This document shows positions 39,653 to 50,152 of a stretch of DNA of 64,000 nucleotides, piece by piece (positions within the stretch are counted from its first letter, which is position 1; each line of letters opens with the position of its first letter). Location: NCBI RefSeq assembly GCF_016654005.1, contig NZ_JAEPWN010000002.1, positions 248,001 to 312,000 of the forward strand, read 5' to 3'. The notes under the pieces were generated by a model that saw only the letters and a program-made list of their open reading frames with translations, had not been told where the DNA came from and did not search any database. The position numbers and the translations under genes are program-made. The DNA is from Brevundimonas nasdae. GTDB lineage: Bacteria; Pseudomonadota; Alphaproteobacteria; Caulobacterales; Caulobacteraceae.

Positions 39653-42127
39653 ATGATGCGTAAACTGTTGATGGCCAGTGTCGCCGGCTGCATCGCAGCG
39701 ACCGGGGCCACATCCGTTCTGGCCGCAGCCGCCAGCCCGCCAGCCGCCACGGCGACCACATCATCGGCATGGCAGGACGGCCTGTTCGGCGTCCGTCTGG
39801 ACCAGCAGAAGGCCAAGGTGGCCGTTCGCTTCCCCGCGCCGCAGGCTGACGGAACCCTGGGCCGATACCTGTACCAGCCGGGCCTGTCCGCAGGCCTGGG
39901 CATGGACGGGGTCGGTCTGGACCGCGCAGGCCTGGGCCAGGCGCAGATCATCGTCTTCCAGAAGATCGGCGCCCGCGTCTTCGCGCGGTTCGAGAACACC
40001 CGCTATCGCGCGGTTGATGCTGATGCTGATCAGGTCAACGCGGTCACGGCCTCCTTCGCCGCCTCCGTCATCTGGTCCGGCGAGATCACCGACACCGGCA
40101 CGGATGGATCGGTGTCCGTGGATCTGTCGTCCTTCCTGGAGCGGGATGCGGTCAACGCCGTCGCACGTTTCAAGCGCGCGCGGCTGGGCGCCTTCAAACT
40201 GGCCCCGACCCTCAGCTACGTGGACATCGGCCAGACCCTGATTTTTCCGGACAATGTCGAGTTCGAAACGGTTCAGACCTTCACCAGCGATGAGCCCGGC
40301 GCAGACCTGAACCGCGTCACGCCGGACCCCCGGTCAGTGACGCTGGCCGTCCGACACTCCTTCATCCGCCTGCCGGATGAGGGGTTCCAGCCCGTCCCCC
40401 ACGACCCACGCTCAGGCACCTCGGCCCAGGTGATGGTGACCGACTTCGCCGCCGACTTGGATCAGGCCGTCGTCAGCCGACTGTCGCGGCGCTTCCGTCT
40501 GGAAAAGACCGACCCGACCGCCGCCCGATCTACGGTCAAGAAGCCCATCATCTTCTATGTGGACCGCGCCGCTCCGCCCGCCATTCGCCAGGCCCTGATC
40601 GAAGGCGGTGGATGGTGGACCGAAGCCTTCGACAAGGCCGGCTATATCGACGCCTTCCGGGTCGAACTTCTGCCCGAGGGCGTGCATCCGATGGACGCGC
40701 GCTACAACATCGTCTCCTGGGTCCACCGCGAGACTCGCGGCTGGTCCACAGGGACCAGCGTCAATGATCCGCGCACCGGCGAGATCGTGCGCGGCGTGGT
40801 CCAGCTGGGCTCCCTGCGCGATCGCCAGGACAAGATGATCTTCGAAGGTCTGGTCGGCGCCGACCGCAGCGGCACGGGCGCGCAGGATGATCCCGACCGC
40901 CTCGCCTATCACCGGCTGCGCCAACTGGCGGCGCACGAGATCGGCCACGCCCTGGGCATCGCCCACAACTTCGCCGCCTCGCGTTTCGAGGGCCGCGCCT
41001 CGGTCATGGACTATCCGGCCCCCTGGGTGATCGCAGACGGCGACCGTCTCGACTTCAGCCGCGCCTATACGACCGGCGTCGGCGCCTGGGACGATTACGT
41101 CGTAAACTGGCTGTACGGCGACGCGCCGGGACAAGACGCCAACGCCCGTCGCGCCGCCCTTGCATCTGAAGCCCAAGCCAAGGGCTATCGCTTCCTGAAC
41201 GACACCGACACCCGCCCGCTGGGCAGCCTGCAACCCTACAGCGCCATGTGGGACAACGGCGAAGACCCGGTGGCCGAGTTCGCCAATGTCATGGCCGTGC
41301 GCCGCATAGCCTTGGCGCGGTTCGGCCTGAACAATCTGCCGGCGGGCGCACCGACCTCTGATCTGCGCCGCGTGATCGTCCCCATCTATCTGTATCACCG
41401 CTATCAGACCACGGCGGTCGGACGTCAGATCGGCGGGGTGGATTACGCTTACTCGGTCAATGGCGATGGGCGAGAACGCGCCGAGCCCACGCCTGCCGCC
41501 CAGCAACGAGCGGCCCTGGACGCCCTGATGACGGCCCTGTCGCCCCAGACGCTGGATCTGCGCGACGACCTGATCGACCTGCTGTCCTCGGCCCAATCGG
41601 GCGTCAGCGACCGGCAGACCCAGATCGAGCTGTTCGAGGGCAAGACGGACGCGGTGTTCGACCCATCCTCGGCCGCCGCAGCCGCTGTGGAGGTCGTGCT
41701 GGAGACGCTGCTGGCGCCCGAACGGCTGAACCGGCTGGTGGAGCAGCAGCGCCGCGATCCCGGCCAGCTGGGTCTCACTGAGGTGCTGGACCGTGTGTCG
41801 GCCACGGTCGGCGCGGGCGCACAACTGTCACCGCGAGAGGCCGAACTGCGCCGCGTCGCCCGCGCCCGCTACGCCGCCTATCTGGCCAATCTGATGCAGA
41901 GCAAGGACCTGTCGTCCACGGCTCAGGGCGCCGTCCGCGACAGCGCGCGCCGCTTCAGCGACCAGTTGAAACGCTGCCGGGGCGATCGGCTGGAAACCGC
42001 CCAGTGCGCCTATCTGGCGGACGCCCTGAACGGGTCGCCTGAAAGCCTGAAGGCACTGATCGACACCCTGCCCGCGGCCCAGCCCGTGCCGCCCGGCGCG
42101 CCAATTGGCGGCGGAGACTGGCTGTAG
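39653..42127 (+). CDS. Exported zinc metalloprotease (zincin, DUF5117-type)
   Basis: The 824-aa product has a signal peptide (ATSVLAAA) and a zincin active site HEIGHALGIAHN, with H428, E429, H432 and H438 (HExxHxxGxxHN), followed by ASVMDYPAPW as Met-turn. The large N-terminal region with FYVDRAAPPAIRQALIEGGGWW is that of the family annotated as zinc-dependent metalloprotease with DUF5117/DUF4953 domains. It likely degrades proteins or peptides outside the inner membrane. ATG 39653 has GGAG eight bases upstream, better placed than ATG 39647. It forms an operon with ggt. Confidence 0.87.
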   Translation: MMRKLLMASVAGCIAATGATSVLAAAASPPAATATTSSAWQDGLFGVRLDQQKAKVAVRFPAPQADGTLGRYLYQPGLSAGLGMDGVGLDRAGLGQAQIIVFQKIGARVFARFENTRYRAVDADADQVNAVTASFAASVIWSGEITDTGTDGSVSVDLSSFLERDAVNAVARFKRARLGAFKLAPTLSYVDIGQTLIFPDNVEFETVQTFTSDEPGADLNRVTPDPRSVTLAVRHSFIRLPDEGFQPVPHDPRSGTSAQVMVTDFAADLDQAVVSRLSRRFRLEKTDPTAARSTVKKPIIFYVDRAAPPAIRQALIEGGGWWTEAFDKAGYIDAFRVELLPEGVHPMDARYNIVSWVHRETRGWSTGTSVNDPRTGEIVRGVVQLGSLRDRQDKMIFEGLVGADRSGTGAQDDPDRLAYHRLRQLAAHEIGHALGIAHNFAASRFEGRASVMDYPAPWVIADGDRLDFSRAYTTGVGAWDDYVVNWLYGDAPGQDANARRAALASEAQAKGYRFLNDTDTRPLGSLQPYSAMWDNGEDPVAEFANVMAVRRIALARFGLNNLPAGAPTSDLRRVIVPIYLYHRYQTTAVGRQIGGVDYAYSVNGDGRERAEPTPAAQQRAALDALMTALSPQTLDLRDDLIDLLSSAQSGVSDRQTQIELFEGKTDAVFDPSSAAAAAVEVVLETLLAPERLNRLVEQQRRDPGQLGLTEVLDRVSATVGAGAQLSPREAELRRVARARYAAYLANLMQSKDLSSTAQGAVRDSARRFSDQLKRCRGDRLETAQCAYLADALNGSPESLKALIDTLPAAQPVPPGAPIGGGDWL

Positions 42128-42157
42128 CCGCCTCTCGGTTTCCCTGCCGAAAACGAA

Positions 42158-42186
42158 AAAGGCCCAGGCGAACACCTGGGCCTTTC
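42158..42186. terminator. Bidirectional terminator after zincin gene
   Basis: An 11-bp stem AAAGGCCCAGG with CCTGGGCCTTT flanked by A- and T-rich ends lies between the convergent zincin and FG-GAP/UnbV genes. Confidence 0.85.
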
Positions 42187-42206
42187 TTGTTGTCTGAACC
42201 GACTGA

Positions 42207-43736
42207 TCAGTCCTGACGCGTGACCCGCAGGCTCTTGCCCGCATAGTCGCGAGGATCAACGCCGTTGACGCGCTGCACCTTGGGCCCGTCATTGCTCATA
42301 TAGGTGACTTCGACAGTCACCGGCTCCAGCGTCTTCAGACCGAAGTGGACAGGGATGGCGCTCTGGGCGTTATAGCCGCCGCCTGTGGGGACCTGACGCA
42401 AAGCCAGGATCTTGCCCGTCTGGTCGTACAACCGGACCTCAGCGCCCGGCACGATGGTGCGTCCCGCGGCGTCCAGAACCGTGACGCTGAGGCTGCGGGC
42501 GCGCGCTTCAGCCGGCAGATCATTGCGGAACAGGAAGTGCCCGCCAACCGGCCCGTAACCGCGCGTCACCGACAGGTCCAGCGCGCCGTCGCCATTGTAA
42601 TCGACCCATTCAACGCTGTGGTCGGCGGCGTTCAGCAGGCTGTCCTTGGTCAGGACCTGCGTGAAGGTGCCGTCGCCGTTGTTGTGATACAGCAGGTTCA
42701 GCGGCGTCTGCGATCCCGGCTCGCCTTCATAGGTGGCGACGAACAGATCCAGGTATCCGTCGTTGTCATAGTCGCCCCAGGCCGCGCCGACGGCGTGTCC
42801 GTCATTGTTCACGCCCGCCTGCGCCGCCACCTCGGTGAAGGTGCCGTCGCCATTGTTGCGATACAGCAGGTTCGCCCCGTAAACCGCGACAAAGACGTCG
42901 AAAAGACCGTCATTGTTATAGTCGCCGATGGCGCAGCCGACGCCGCCCTCGCTGCGATCGCGTCCGGGCGCATCCAGCCCCAGCGCCGGCGCGACATCGA
43001 CGAAAACGCCATTTCCGTCGTTGCGCCACAAGGCGTCGGTCGCACCCGACTGGTTGGCCAGGAACAGGTCCAGCCGCCCGTCACGGTTATAGTCAAACCA
43101 GCAGCTTCCCACGGTGGGGCGCAGATCGTTCACCCCACCCCCGCCGCCCACCTTGACGAACTGGCCGCCTTCATTGCGGTAAAGCTGGTTCGGACCCGAG
43201 CGGTTGGACGCATAGAGGTCCAGCTTGCCGTCGTTGTCGAAGTCGATCCAGTTGGCCTGGCGGCTGACGCGCTCGGGGATGGTCAGGCCGATTTCGGCGG
43301 CGACCTCGACGAACTTTTTGCCGCCTTCGTTCTTCCAGACGTAGGAGCGGTTCTGGCCGGGAACGACCGGCACGACGTTGGACCCGCCCAGCAGATCGAC
43401 AAAGCCGTCGGCGTTGTAGTCGCCCCAGCTGAGGCCCCGGATTTCATCACTGCCCGCCTGAGGCAGGCCGACTTCCGCCCCGATGTTGGTGAAGACGCCG
43501 TTGTCGTTGCGGTACAGGCGCACCTCGCCGCTTTTCAGCGAGACAGCGAAGCCCAGGCTGCCGCTGTTGTCGAAATCGGCCCAGGCTGTCGACAGCGAAC
43601 CGACGACGCCGAAGGTCTCGGGCTGGATCGAGGTGAAGGCGGGCTCCTGGGCCTGAGCCCCCGTCGCCGCAAGGACCATCGGCGTCAGCAAAGTGGCGCC
43701 GTACAGACGCCAGTTACGCTTGCGATCATTGCTCAT
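42207..43736 (-). CDS. Exported FG-GAP repeat protein with ASPIC/UnbV domain
   Basis: The 509-aa product has a signal peptide (ATGAQAQE) and about seven FG-GAP/VCBS blades with calcium-loop patterns such as [44 protein letters not shown] and [11 protein letters not shown], forming a beta-propeller. The end has the ASPIC/UnbV signature [19 protein letters not shown]. Such proteins are exported binding or adhesion modules with no proven enzymatic role. Its ATG 43736 overlaps the acylase stop (ATGA), so the two are translationally coupled. A longer frame upstream lies inside the acylase gene and is spurious. Confidence 0.85.
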   Translation of the reverse strand: MSNDRKRNWRLYGATLLTPMVLAATGAQAQEPAFTSIQPETFGVVGSLSTAWADFDNSGSLGFAVSLKSGEVRLYRNDNGVFTNIGAEVGLPQAGSDEIRGLSWGDYNADGFVDLLGGSNVVPVVPGQNRSYVWKNEGGKKFVEVAAEIGLTIPERVSRQANWIDFDNDGKLDLYASNRSGPNQLYRNEGGQFVKVGGGGGVNDLRPTVGSCWFDYNRDGRLDLFLANQSGATDALWRNDGNGVFVDVAPALGLDAPGRDRSEGGVGCAIGDYNNDGLFDVFVAVYGANLLYRNNGDGTFTEVAAQAGVNNDGHAVGAAWGDYDNDGYLDLFVATYEGEPGSQTPLNLLYHNNGDGTFTQVLTKDSLLNAADHSVEWVDYNGDGALDLSVTRGYGPVGGHFLFRNDLPAEARARSLSVTVLDAAGRTIVPGAEVRLYDQTGKILALRQVPTGGGYNAQSAIPVHFGLKTLEPVTVEVTYMSNDGPKVQRVNGVDPRDYAGKSLRVTRQD

Positions 43737-45916
43737 CGACGGCTTCCTCCACGGGTGGGTGTGAACGGCGCGCGCTGTTCGACATGGGCCTCGACCTGTT
43801 CGCGGCGCAGCCACAGTTCGCGGAACTGGTGATCCGACAGGGCCTGCAGCTGGTCGCTGTGGTGCGTCGTGCCGGGCTGGCGCGAGTTTCCGTAGCTCAT
43901 CAGGCCATAAGCCTTCACGGGTGTGGAGAATTCGATCATCGCCACCCAGGTCTCGCCGTGGTTCGGGGTGCGGACGCCCTGAGCATTCAGGTCCGACCAG
44001 GTCATGACGCGGAAGGCGCCCAGATTGCCGAAGCCGCCGCTGCCGGGCACGTCCACGCCGTCTAGGATGAAGCGGGACACATCGCCGTAGCGGCGGTCGA
44101 TGGCGCCATATTTCTGCTTCGTCGTGGCGATGGCGCGTTTCAGTTGATCCACGGCGGCGGTGGTGTCGCGCACGCCGTAGGGGGTGCTGATCGGACGCTG
44201 TTCCGACCACGGTACGGCGAACCCGCCATGCCCGGCGAAGTTCGGCCCGGCGAACAGACGCGCCCATTCCTCGAACAACAGGCCCGCACGGTTGTCGGCG
44301 TCGAAGGTGCGGTTCCAGTTGGCTAGCAGACGCCCGGCCGCCTGAACTTCTGGATCAGGATCGGCCAGTGCGGCGGGAACCAGATCGGTCAGCACACGGT
44401 CCGCCATGACGGCGTCCTGCCCCAGCTTCAGTTCCTTGAAACGATCCAGGGTGATGCCGTTGTTCTCGGCGATGGCCGCCACGGCATACTGGGCGCGAAG
44501 GGATTCCGGCGTGCGCGGGGCCAGATAGGACGGATAGTCGTCCGGCTTGATCGTCACCGGCCAACTGGCGACCCAGGGCGGATCATTGGCGTTCTGAACA
44601 AAGCCGCCGACCGGATCGGTCACGCGCGGCAGGTCTTCCAGCGGGTGCGTCTCCGTCCAGACGTAGCGCGAGCTGTCGCCGGGAACGAGGCCGGACCAGA
44701 AGTTGATGTCGCCTTCGCTGCGCTTGGGCGCGATGCCGTTGAAGGTGTAGTCGATATGGCCGTCGCGGTCGGCATAGACGATGTTGAACGTCGGCACCTG
44801 CAGGCGTTTCAGCGCCGTCTCATAGGCGCCGAAGTCCTTGGCCGTGACCATGTCGAAATACTGCTGCAGCATATAGGGCCGGTCCAGGCCCGCGACCCGC
44901 ACGGCCACAGCCGTTCCATCCGCCCGGTCGAACACCGGGCCGTGAATGCTGGAGCGGATGACCAGCGGCTTCTCCAACTCCGAACCATCCGGCTGACGCA
45001 CGCGATAGCTGGTGCGGCGGGTCTGGAACTGGCGCACGCGGCCGTCATACAGATAGCCGCCGTCCTGCAGCGTCAGCTTGTAGTTGGTCGCCCCCACCAT
45101 GCCGTTGACGGTGTTGGTGATGCCCATCTGCTGATTGAAGGCGAAACGAACGATGGGCAGACCGATCTGAGTGGCGCCGTAGATTTCGAAATCCGGGCCG
45201 GTCAGATGAGCTTCATAATAGATGAAATAGTCCGTCGCCCACGGCAGGTGCGGGTTCTGCAGCAGAAGGGCGTGACCGTCAGCGGTCTTCTTGGGCGCGA
45301 CGGCCCAGGAGTTTGATCCCTGCTCGGACAGATCGGGCGGATCACCCTCCCCCAGGGTTTTGCCGGGCGAGGCGACATAGACGAAGTTCATCAGACGGTG
45401 CGCATGGGCCACCACGTCGACGCCCGTGACCGGCAGGACCTGACGCACGTCCTCGGCGATGGCTTCGGGATGGGCGGTCGCATAGGCGTTGATGCCGGCG
45501 GCGAAGGCGTCGAGGTTGGCGCGGAACGCTGGCGTCTGCTGGTCGTACCAGGTCTTGGCGCGCGCCGGGACGCTGTTGGTCAGCAGCCAGACAGAGGTTT
45601 CCTCATACTCCGGGCCCCAGTATTCCGAACCCTTGCCGCGCGCCTCGCCATACAGACGGATGATCGCGCTGGCGTGGCTCTGCGCCTGGGCATAGCCATA
45701 GCCGTAGAAGACCGCGTTCCGGTCAGTCCCGTAGATGTGCGGAACGCCATAGGTGTCCCAGAGGATCTCGTTGGTGGTCGGCTTGTAGGCCGCCACGGCA
45801 GGCGTCGTCGCCGCGCCGGTCGTGGGTGCGCCGGTCTGGGCCAGCACCGGGCCTGAGGCCACGCTAACCAGGGCGGCGGCGGCCAGCCCCATGAAGGTGC
45901 GGCGAATGATCATCAT
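43733..45916 (-). CDS. Exported penicillin-acylase family N-acyl hydrolase
   Basis: This 727-aa Ntn hydrolase has a signal peptide (SGPVLAQT), an alpha subunit, spacer and a beta subunit whose nucleophile is Ser201 in GSNSWAV. The family (penicillin G acylase, aculeacin A acylase, PvdQ/AHL acylases) hydrolyses amide bonds of acylated amines, including lipopeptides, beta-lactams and N-acyl homoserine lactones; this one cannot be assigned further by eye. GGGAGAG precedes the ATG by six bases. It lies between a TonB receptor and the UnbV protein, all on one strand, suggesting uptake plus deacylation of a large or acylated substrate. Confidence 0.9.
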   Translation of the reverse strand: MMIIRRTFMGLAAAALVSVASGPVLAQTGAPTTGAATTPAVAAYKPTTNEILWDTYGVPHIYGTDRNAVFYGYGYAQAQSHASAIIRLYGEARGKGSEYWGPEYEETSVWLLTNSVPARAKTWYDQQTPAFRANLDAFAAGINAYATAHPEAIAEDVRQVLPVTGVDVVAHAHRLMNFVYVASPGKTLGEGDPPDLSEQGSNSWAVAPKKTADGHALLLQNPHLPWATDYFIYYEAHLTGPDFEIYGATQIGLPIVRFAFNQQMGITNTVNGMVGATNYKLTLQDGGYLYDGRVRQFQTRRTSYRVRQPDGSELEKPLVIRSSIHGPVFDRADGTAVAVRVAGLDRPYMLQQYFDMVTAKDFGAYETALKRLQVPTFNIVYADRDGHIDYTFNGIAPKRSEGDINFWSGLVPGDSSRYVWTETHPLEDLPRVTDPVGGFVQNANDPPWVASWPVTIKPDDYPSYLAPRTPESLRAQYAVAAIAENNGITLDRFKELKLGQDAVMADRVLTDLVPAALADPDPEVQAAGRLLANWNRTFDADNRAGLLFEEWARLFAGPNFAGHGGFAVPWSEQRPISTPYGVRDTTAAVDQLKRAIATTKQKYGAIDRRYGDVSRFILDGVDVPGSGGFGNLGAFRVMTWSDLNAQGVRTPNHGETWVAMIEFSTPVKAYGLMSYGNSRQPGTTHHSDQLQALSDHQFRELWLRREQVEAHVEQRAPFTPTRGGSRR

Positions 45917-45944
45917 ATTCTACTCTCCCCGAACACTAAGAAGA

Positions 45945-45970
45945 GGGGCGCAGCCGAACGGCCGCGCCCC
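45945..45970 (-). terminator. Hairpin between TonB receptor and acylase, possible attenuator
   Basis: A 7-bp GC stem (45945-45951 with 45964-45970) with a further inner pairing (GCC/GGC) is followed on the minus strand by TCTTCTTAG, an imperfect U-tract. It could reduce read-through from receptor to acylase. Confidence 0.5.
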
Positions 45971-45976
45971 CATTCA

Positions 45977-48496
45977 TCACCACTTGTAGGCGACGCGGAC
46001 AAACCATGATCCGCCGGTGAAGCCGAACGGCGCAAGGCCGCTGTACTGGTTGGTGCCCAACGCCGCAGACGGCGCATCCACCTGGGTCGGATATTTGTTG
46101 AACAGGTTGTTCACCCCCGTGCTCAACCGCACCTGCTCGTTCAGGTCATAGTTGACCTGCGCATCCACGATCCACTCCGCATCAATGTTGCGGTCCTGGG
46201 CCGGGTTGGTGGCGTTGCGCGTGACGAAGCTGTCAAAACGCGTGGCCCGCAGGTTGGCGCTGACACGGCCCAGCGACCAGTTGGCGTTGGCCGAGACCTT
46301 GGACTTGGGCAGGGATTCCGTCAGGGCGGCGCGCTTGCTGCGGTCGAACAGTTCAATATTGCCCAAGGCCGCCAGTTGGGGCGGGTTGGCGACAATGCCG
46401 GTGATCTCTGTCTTGTTGTGATTATAGCCTAGGCTGAAATCGAACAGGCCATAGCTGTCGGTCGGCAGCTTGTAGGTGACGACCAGATCCACGCCGCGGG
46501 TGCGGGTGTCGATGGCGTTGGTGTAATACTGGCCGCTGATTTCCGGCGACAGACCGTTGGCGACTAGGATGTTCTGGATCTGCTTGCCGATGGTGGTCAC
46601 GCCGTCCGCCGACAGACGGGTGTCCAGCGGGGAGAAGGTCGAGGTCACCGCGATCCGGTCATCAACATCGATCTGATAGGCGTCCAGGGTCAGGGCGAAG
46701 TTGCGCCACGGCGTCAGGGTGAAGCCTGCGCTGAGGTTCTTCGACAGCTCCGGCGTCAGCGGCTTGGCGCCCAGCGCAATGGCCTCGGGCGAGTTGACCT
46801 GCAGGTTCTTCAGCAACAGCGGCACCAGGATCCCGTTGCCGACCACGTCACGCAGTTGGCTGGTCGTCGCCGAATAGGCTTGTTGAGCCAGGCTCGGCGC
46901 GCGGAAGCCGGTGTTGTACGAGGCGCGAACGGCGAACCAGTCGTTGAACTCGTAACGGCCGCTCAGCTTGTAGATGGTCGTGTCGCCCGCCGAGTCGTCG
47001 AAGTTCTCGTAGCGGACAGCGGCGCCCAGATAGAGCCGCTCATTCGGGTTCCAGCCCAGTTCGCCATAGACGCTGTAGTTGTTGCGGCTGACGTCGGCCT
47101 CGTCTTCGGGACGGAAGCCCGGCGTGGATTGGCTGCCGGGGGCCAGGATCTGACCTGCGCCGGGCTGACCGACCGGACGGACATATGTTCCCTGGATCCA
47201 GCTGGCCTCGTCACCCTGCTTGATCTGGTAGTTTTCACGGCGATGCTGAAGGCCGAACGAGACCTGCAGATCGCCTGCATTGTCCAGTTCGAACCCGCGC
47301 GTCACGTCCAGGGCGTTGACCCATTCCGCCGAACGAAGCTGGCCGATGTAGAAGTGGCGCGGGCTGCTCGGACCAAGGCTGGCGTTGAAGCTGTTGTTCT
47401 CCCAGTCGGAGATGTTCGTGCCGTAGCTGGTGGACAGATCCCAGTCCCAGCCTCGCAGCGTGCCGCGCGCGCCGCCGACCAGTTCATAATCCTCGTCCTT
47501 GATGACGGTCTGGGCGCGGAAACCGTCAGGCGCGATTTCCGGCAGGGCCAGAACATCCGTCGCCGGACGGAAGGTCCAGTTCAGATCCGACACCCGCTTG
47601 CCATAGGTTCCGAAGCCGTAAAGCTCGACATCCGGGTTCAGACGGTATTCGGCGTTGATGCCAAAGACGTTCGATTCCTGCGGCATCTGGCCGTAGTTCG
47701 TCGTGACCAGACGGTCGATGGTCTTTTCGCGCGGGTCAGGCTGACCGTTGACCAGCGGGTACAGGCGCACCGAATCCGCAATCGGCACGGCGCGGTTGGA
47801 CGCGCCGCGGTCCATGTAGCTGTAGGACAGGTTGGCGAAGCCGTTCTCACCCAGCGCAAAGCCGATGTCGGCGTCGACGTTGACGAACTTGCCGTCCTGA
47901 CGATCAAAGTTCTGGCCATGGCTGACCGAGATCTGGCCGCCCTCTGCGCTCTTGTTCAGGATGACGTTGATCACGCCTGCGACGGCGTCCGAGCCGTACT
48001 GGGCCGCGGCTCCGTCACGCAGAACTTCGACCCGCGAAATGGCCGACGACGGCAGCATGTTCAGGTCGACGCCGACCGAACCATTGTATAGGGTCGAGAC
48101 CGAGTTGATCAGGGCGGTGCGGTGGCGGCGCTTGCCGTTCACCAGAACCAGCGTCTGATCCGGGTTCAGACCCCGCAGCGAGCCGGTGGCGATGACGGTG
48201 GCGCTGCCGCCCCCTGCCCGCGTCGGCAGGTTGAACGAGGGCACCAGGTAACGGATCGACTCGAACACGCCGGTCTGGGCGCCCTGGCTCAGTTGTTCGG
48301 CGTTGAACACGTCGATGGGGGTGGGGCTTTCGATCGCGGTGCGCGGCGCGCCGCCCCGGATGCCGGTGACGACCACATCGCCCACTTCCGCAGCCGACTG
48401 GTCCTGCGCCATGGCGGCGCCCGCCATCAGGGTCAGGCTGCTGACCGACCCCAATGCAAACAACTTCAGATACGCGTTACTGCACCGACTCGACAT
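45977..48496 (-). CDS. TonB-dependent receptor (839 aa)
   Basis: An outer-membrane receptor with a signal peptide (GAAMAQDQ), a plug with VVVTGIRGG, TGSLRGLNPDQTLVLVNGKRRHRTAL and VLRDGAAAQYGSDAVAGVINV, and a barrel ending WFVRVAYKW. It heads the receptor-acylase-UnbV unit. The imported ligand is probably an acylated peptide or related compound if the acylase acts on it (inference). The upstream gap (48497-48607) has one weak hairpin near 48587-48603. Confidence 0.92.
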   Translation of the reverse strand: MSSRCSNAYLKLFALGSVSSLTLMAGAAMAQDQSAAEVGDVVVTGIRGGAPRTAIESPTPIDVFNAEQLSQGAQTGVFESIRYLVPSFNLPTRAGGGSATVIATGSLRGLNPDQTLVLVNGKRRHRTALINSVSTLYNGSVGVDLNMLPSSAISRVEVLRDGAAAQYGSDAVAGVINVILNKSAEGGQISVSHGQNFDRQDGKFVNVDADIGFALGENGFANLSYSYMDRGASNRAVPIADSVRLYPLVNGQPDPREKTIDRLVTTNYGQMPQESNVFGINAEYRLNPDVELYGFGTYGKRVSDLNWTFRPATDVLALPEIAPDGFRAQTVIKDEDYELVGGARGTLRGWDWDLSTSYGTNISDWENNSFNASLGPSSPRHFYIGQLRSAEWVNALDVTRGFELDNAGDLQVSFGLQHRRENYQIKQGDEASWIQGTYVRPVGQPGAGQILAPGSQSTPGFRPEDEADVSRNNYSVYGELGWNPNERLYLGAAVRYENFDDSAGDTTIYKLSGRYEFNDWFAVRASYNTGFRAPSLAQQAYSATTSQLRDVVGNGILVPLLLKNLQVNSPEAIALGAKPLTPELSKNLSAGFTLTPWRNFALTLDAYQIDVDDRIAVTSTFSPLDTRLSADGVTTIGKQIQNILVANGLSPEISGQYYTNAIDTRTRGVDLVVTYKLPTDSYGLFDFSLGYNHNKTEITGIVANPPQLAALGNIELFDRSKRAALTESLPKSKVSANANWSLGRVSANLRATRFDSFVTRNATNPAQDRNIDAEWIVDAQVNYDLNEQVRLSTGVNNLFNKYPTQVDAPSAALGTNQYSGLAPFGFTGGSWFVRVAYKW

Positions 48497-48607
48497 AGTT
48501 CTTTCCCCCAGGAATGCTCAGGCCAAATACTGATTGGCGGGAGCGTCAAATCCACACTCAAGACGAAACTTGCAACTCAGATATAACTATAAGCGCCTAT
48601 AGAATTT

Positions 48608-49909
48608 CTACTCATGCGTAATCTTGCTGTTATGCTTGGTGTCACGCATGCAAACGAAGATAATTAAAGAAAGACCGATCATTCCAGTCACGTACCAGAA
48701 ATAAATACTTTCATTCCCGATCGACTTGAACCACAGGGCCGCATACTCAGCGGTCCCGCCGAAGATGGCGTTGGCCAGGGCGTACGGCAGGGCGACGCCC
48801 AGGGCCCGGATGTGCGCAGGGAACAGCTCGGCCTTCACCACGGCATTGATGGCGGTGTAGCCGGACACGATGACCAGGGCGGCCAGGGCCAGGCCGAACG
48901 CCGCCCACGCGTTATCGACCGTCGCCAGTGCGGACATGATCGGCACGGTGAACAGCAGACCCGTCACCCCAAAGGCGATCATCACCGGCCGTCGCCCGAT
49001 CTTGTCCGACAGCGCCCCCACAGCGGGCTGCAGCAGCATGAAGATGAACAGGGCCGCCGCGCTGATCTGGGTCGCGGACTCCTTCGAGAAGCCCGAAGTA
49101 TTGACCAGGAATTTCTGCAGATAGGTCGTGTAGGTATAAAAGGCCAAGGTGCCGCCGGCGGTCAGGCCGAACACCAGCAACGCTTCCTTCGGATGCTTGC
49201 GGATCAACAGGGTCGCGCTGGAGCGCGGGGCGGCCTGGGTGTCCTCGGCCTTGAAGGCGTTGGTCTCGTCCAGACGGCGACGAAGCCAGAAGACCACCAC
49301 GGCCAGAGCGGCGCCGACGAAGAAGGGTATGCGCCAGCCCCAGCTGGCCAGGGCCTCCTTATCCATCACCTGCTGCAGCACGATCAGCAGGATCAGCGCC
49401 AGAAGCTGGCCGGAAATCAGGGTCACATACTGGAAACTGGACCAGAAACCGCGGTTCCTGGCCGTGGCCATCTCCGACAGATAGGTGGCGGACGACCCAT
49501 ATTCGCCGCCGACGCTGATGCCCTGAAGCAGGCGCGCGAACAGCAGCAGCGCAGGCGCGGCCAGTCCGATGTCCGCATAGCCCGGCGTGCAGCCGATGAT
49601 CAGAGATCCGGCGCACATCAGGCTGACCGACAGGGTCAGGCCCGCCTTGCGGCCCTTGCGATCGGCATAGACGCCCATGATCCACGCCCCGACGGGACGC
49701 ATCAGGAAGCCCACGGCGAAAACGCCCGCCGCGCTCAGCAACTGGGCGGTCGGGTCTTCGCTCGGGAAAAAGATCGGTGCGAAATACAGGGCGAAGGCCG
49801 CATAGGCGTACCAGTCGAACCACTCGACCAGATTGCCCGCCGAACCGCCGACGATGTTGCGCAGCCGCCGCGCCGGGGTCATGGCGACAATCGATGACGC
49901 GCCGCTCAT
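48608..49909 (-). CDS. MFS metabolite:H+ symporter (KgtP/ProP-like)
   Basis: The 433-aa product has 12 helices and the sugar-porter-like subfamily motifs GNLVEWFDWYAYA, RPVGAWIMGVYADRKGRK, ARLLQGISVGGEYG and GALSDKIGRRP. This is the metabolite/H+ symporter family including 2-oxoglutarate permease KgtP and proline/betaine ProP. Its divergence from a DctB/DctD-like sensor-regulator pair suggests a carboxylate substrate. The last codons and following bases are richer in A+T than the gene. Confidence 0.88.
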   Translation of the reverse strand: MSGASSIVAMTPARRLRNIVGGSAGNLVEWFDWYAYAAFALYFAPIFFPSEDPTAQLLSAAGVFAVGFLMRPVGAWIMGVYADRKGRKAGLTLSVSLMCAGSLIIGCTPGYADIGLAAPALLLFARLLQGISVGGEYGSSATYLSEMATARNRGFWSSFQYVTLISGQLLALILLIVLQQVMDKEALASWGWRIPFFVGAALAVVVFWLRRRLDETNAFKAEDTQAAPRSSATLLIRKHPKEALLVFGLTAGGTLAFYTYTTYLQKFLVNTSGFSKESATQISAAALFIFMLLQPAVGALSDKIGRRPVMIAFGVTGLLFTVPIMSALATVDNAWAAFGLALAALVIVSGYTAINAVVKAELFPAHIRALGVALPYALANAIFGGTAEYAALWFKSIGNESIYFWYVTGMIGLSLIIFVCMRDTKHNSKITHE

Positions 49910-50152
49910 GCGGGCGATCCGGACTGAACGACGGCGGACTGAGGAACAATGGTCATGCGAAGCTTCGGCGCCTTTGCGGATGGCGCGGCACGTTCGGGCC
50001 GCTGATCGACCATCACTGTGCGCGGAAACGCCTACGCCTCGAAATAAAACTCTGCATGCCGCCGATTTAGGCGCGATCTCTTTGTTTTAGCTCAGCTTTT
50101 CCCCCATAGACCCGCCACATTACGGTCATAGACTGTGTGGAACGACACGCAT

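Noticed and set aside
40412-41824. 470-codon minus-strand frame opposite the zincin gene
   Set aside because: Antisense shadow of a protein with an intact HExxH site.
46856-48091. 411-codon plus-strand frame opposite the TonB receptor
   Set aside because: Antisense shadow; no recognizable family.
49910-50152. Search for a sigma-54 -24/-12 promoter
   Set aside because: No TGGC-N8-TTGC-like match on either strand by eye.
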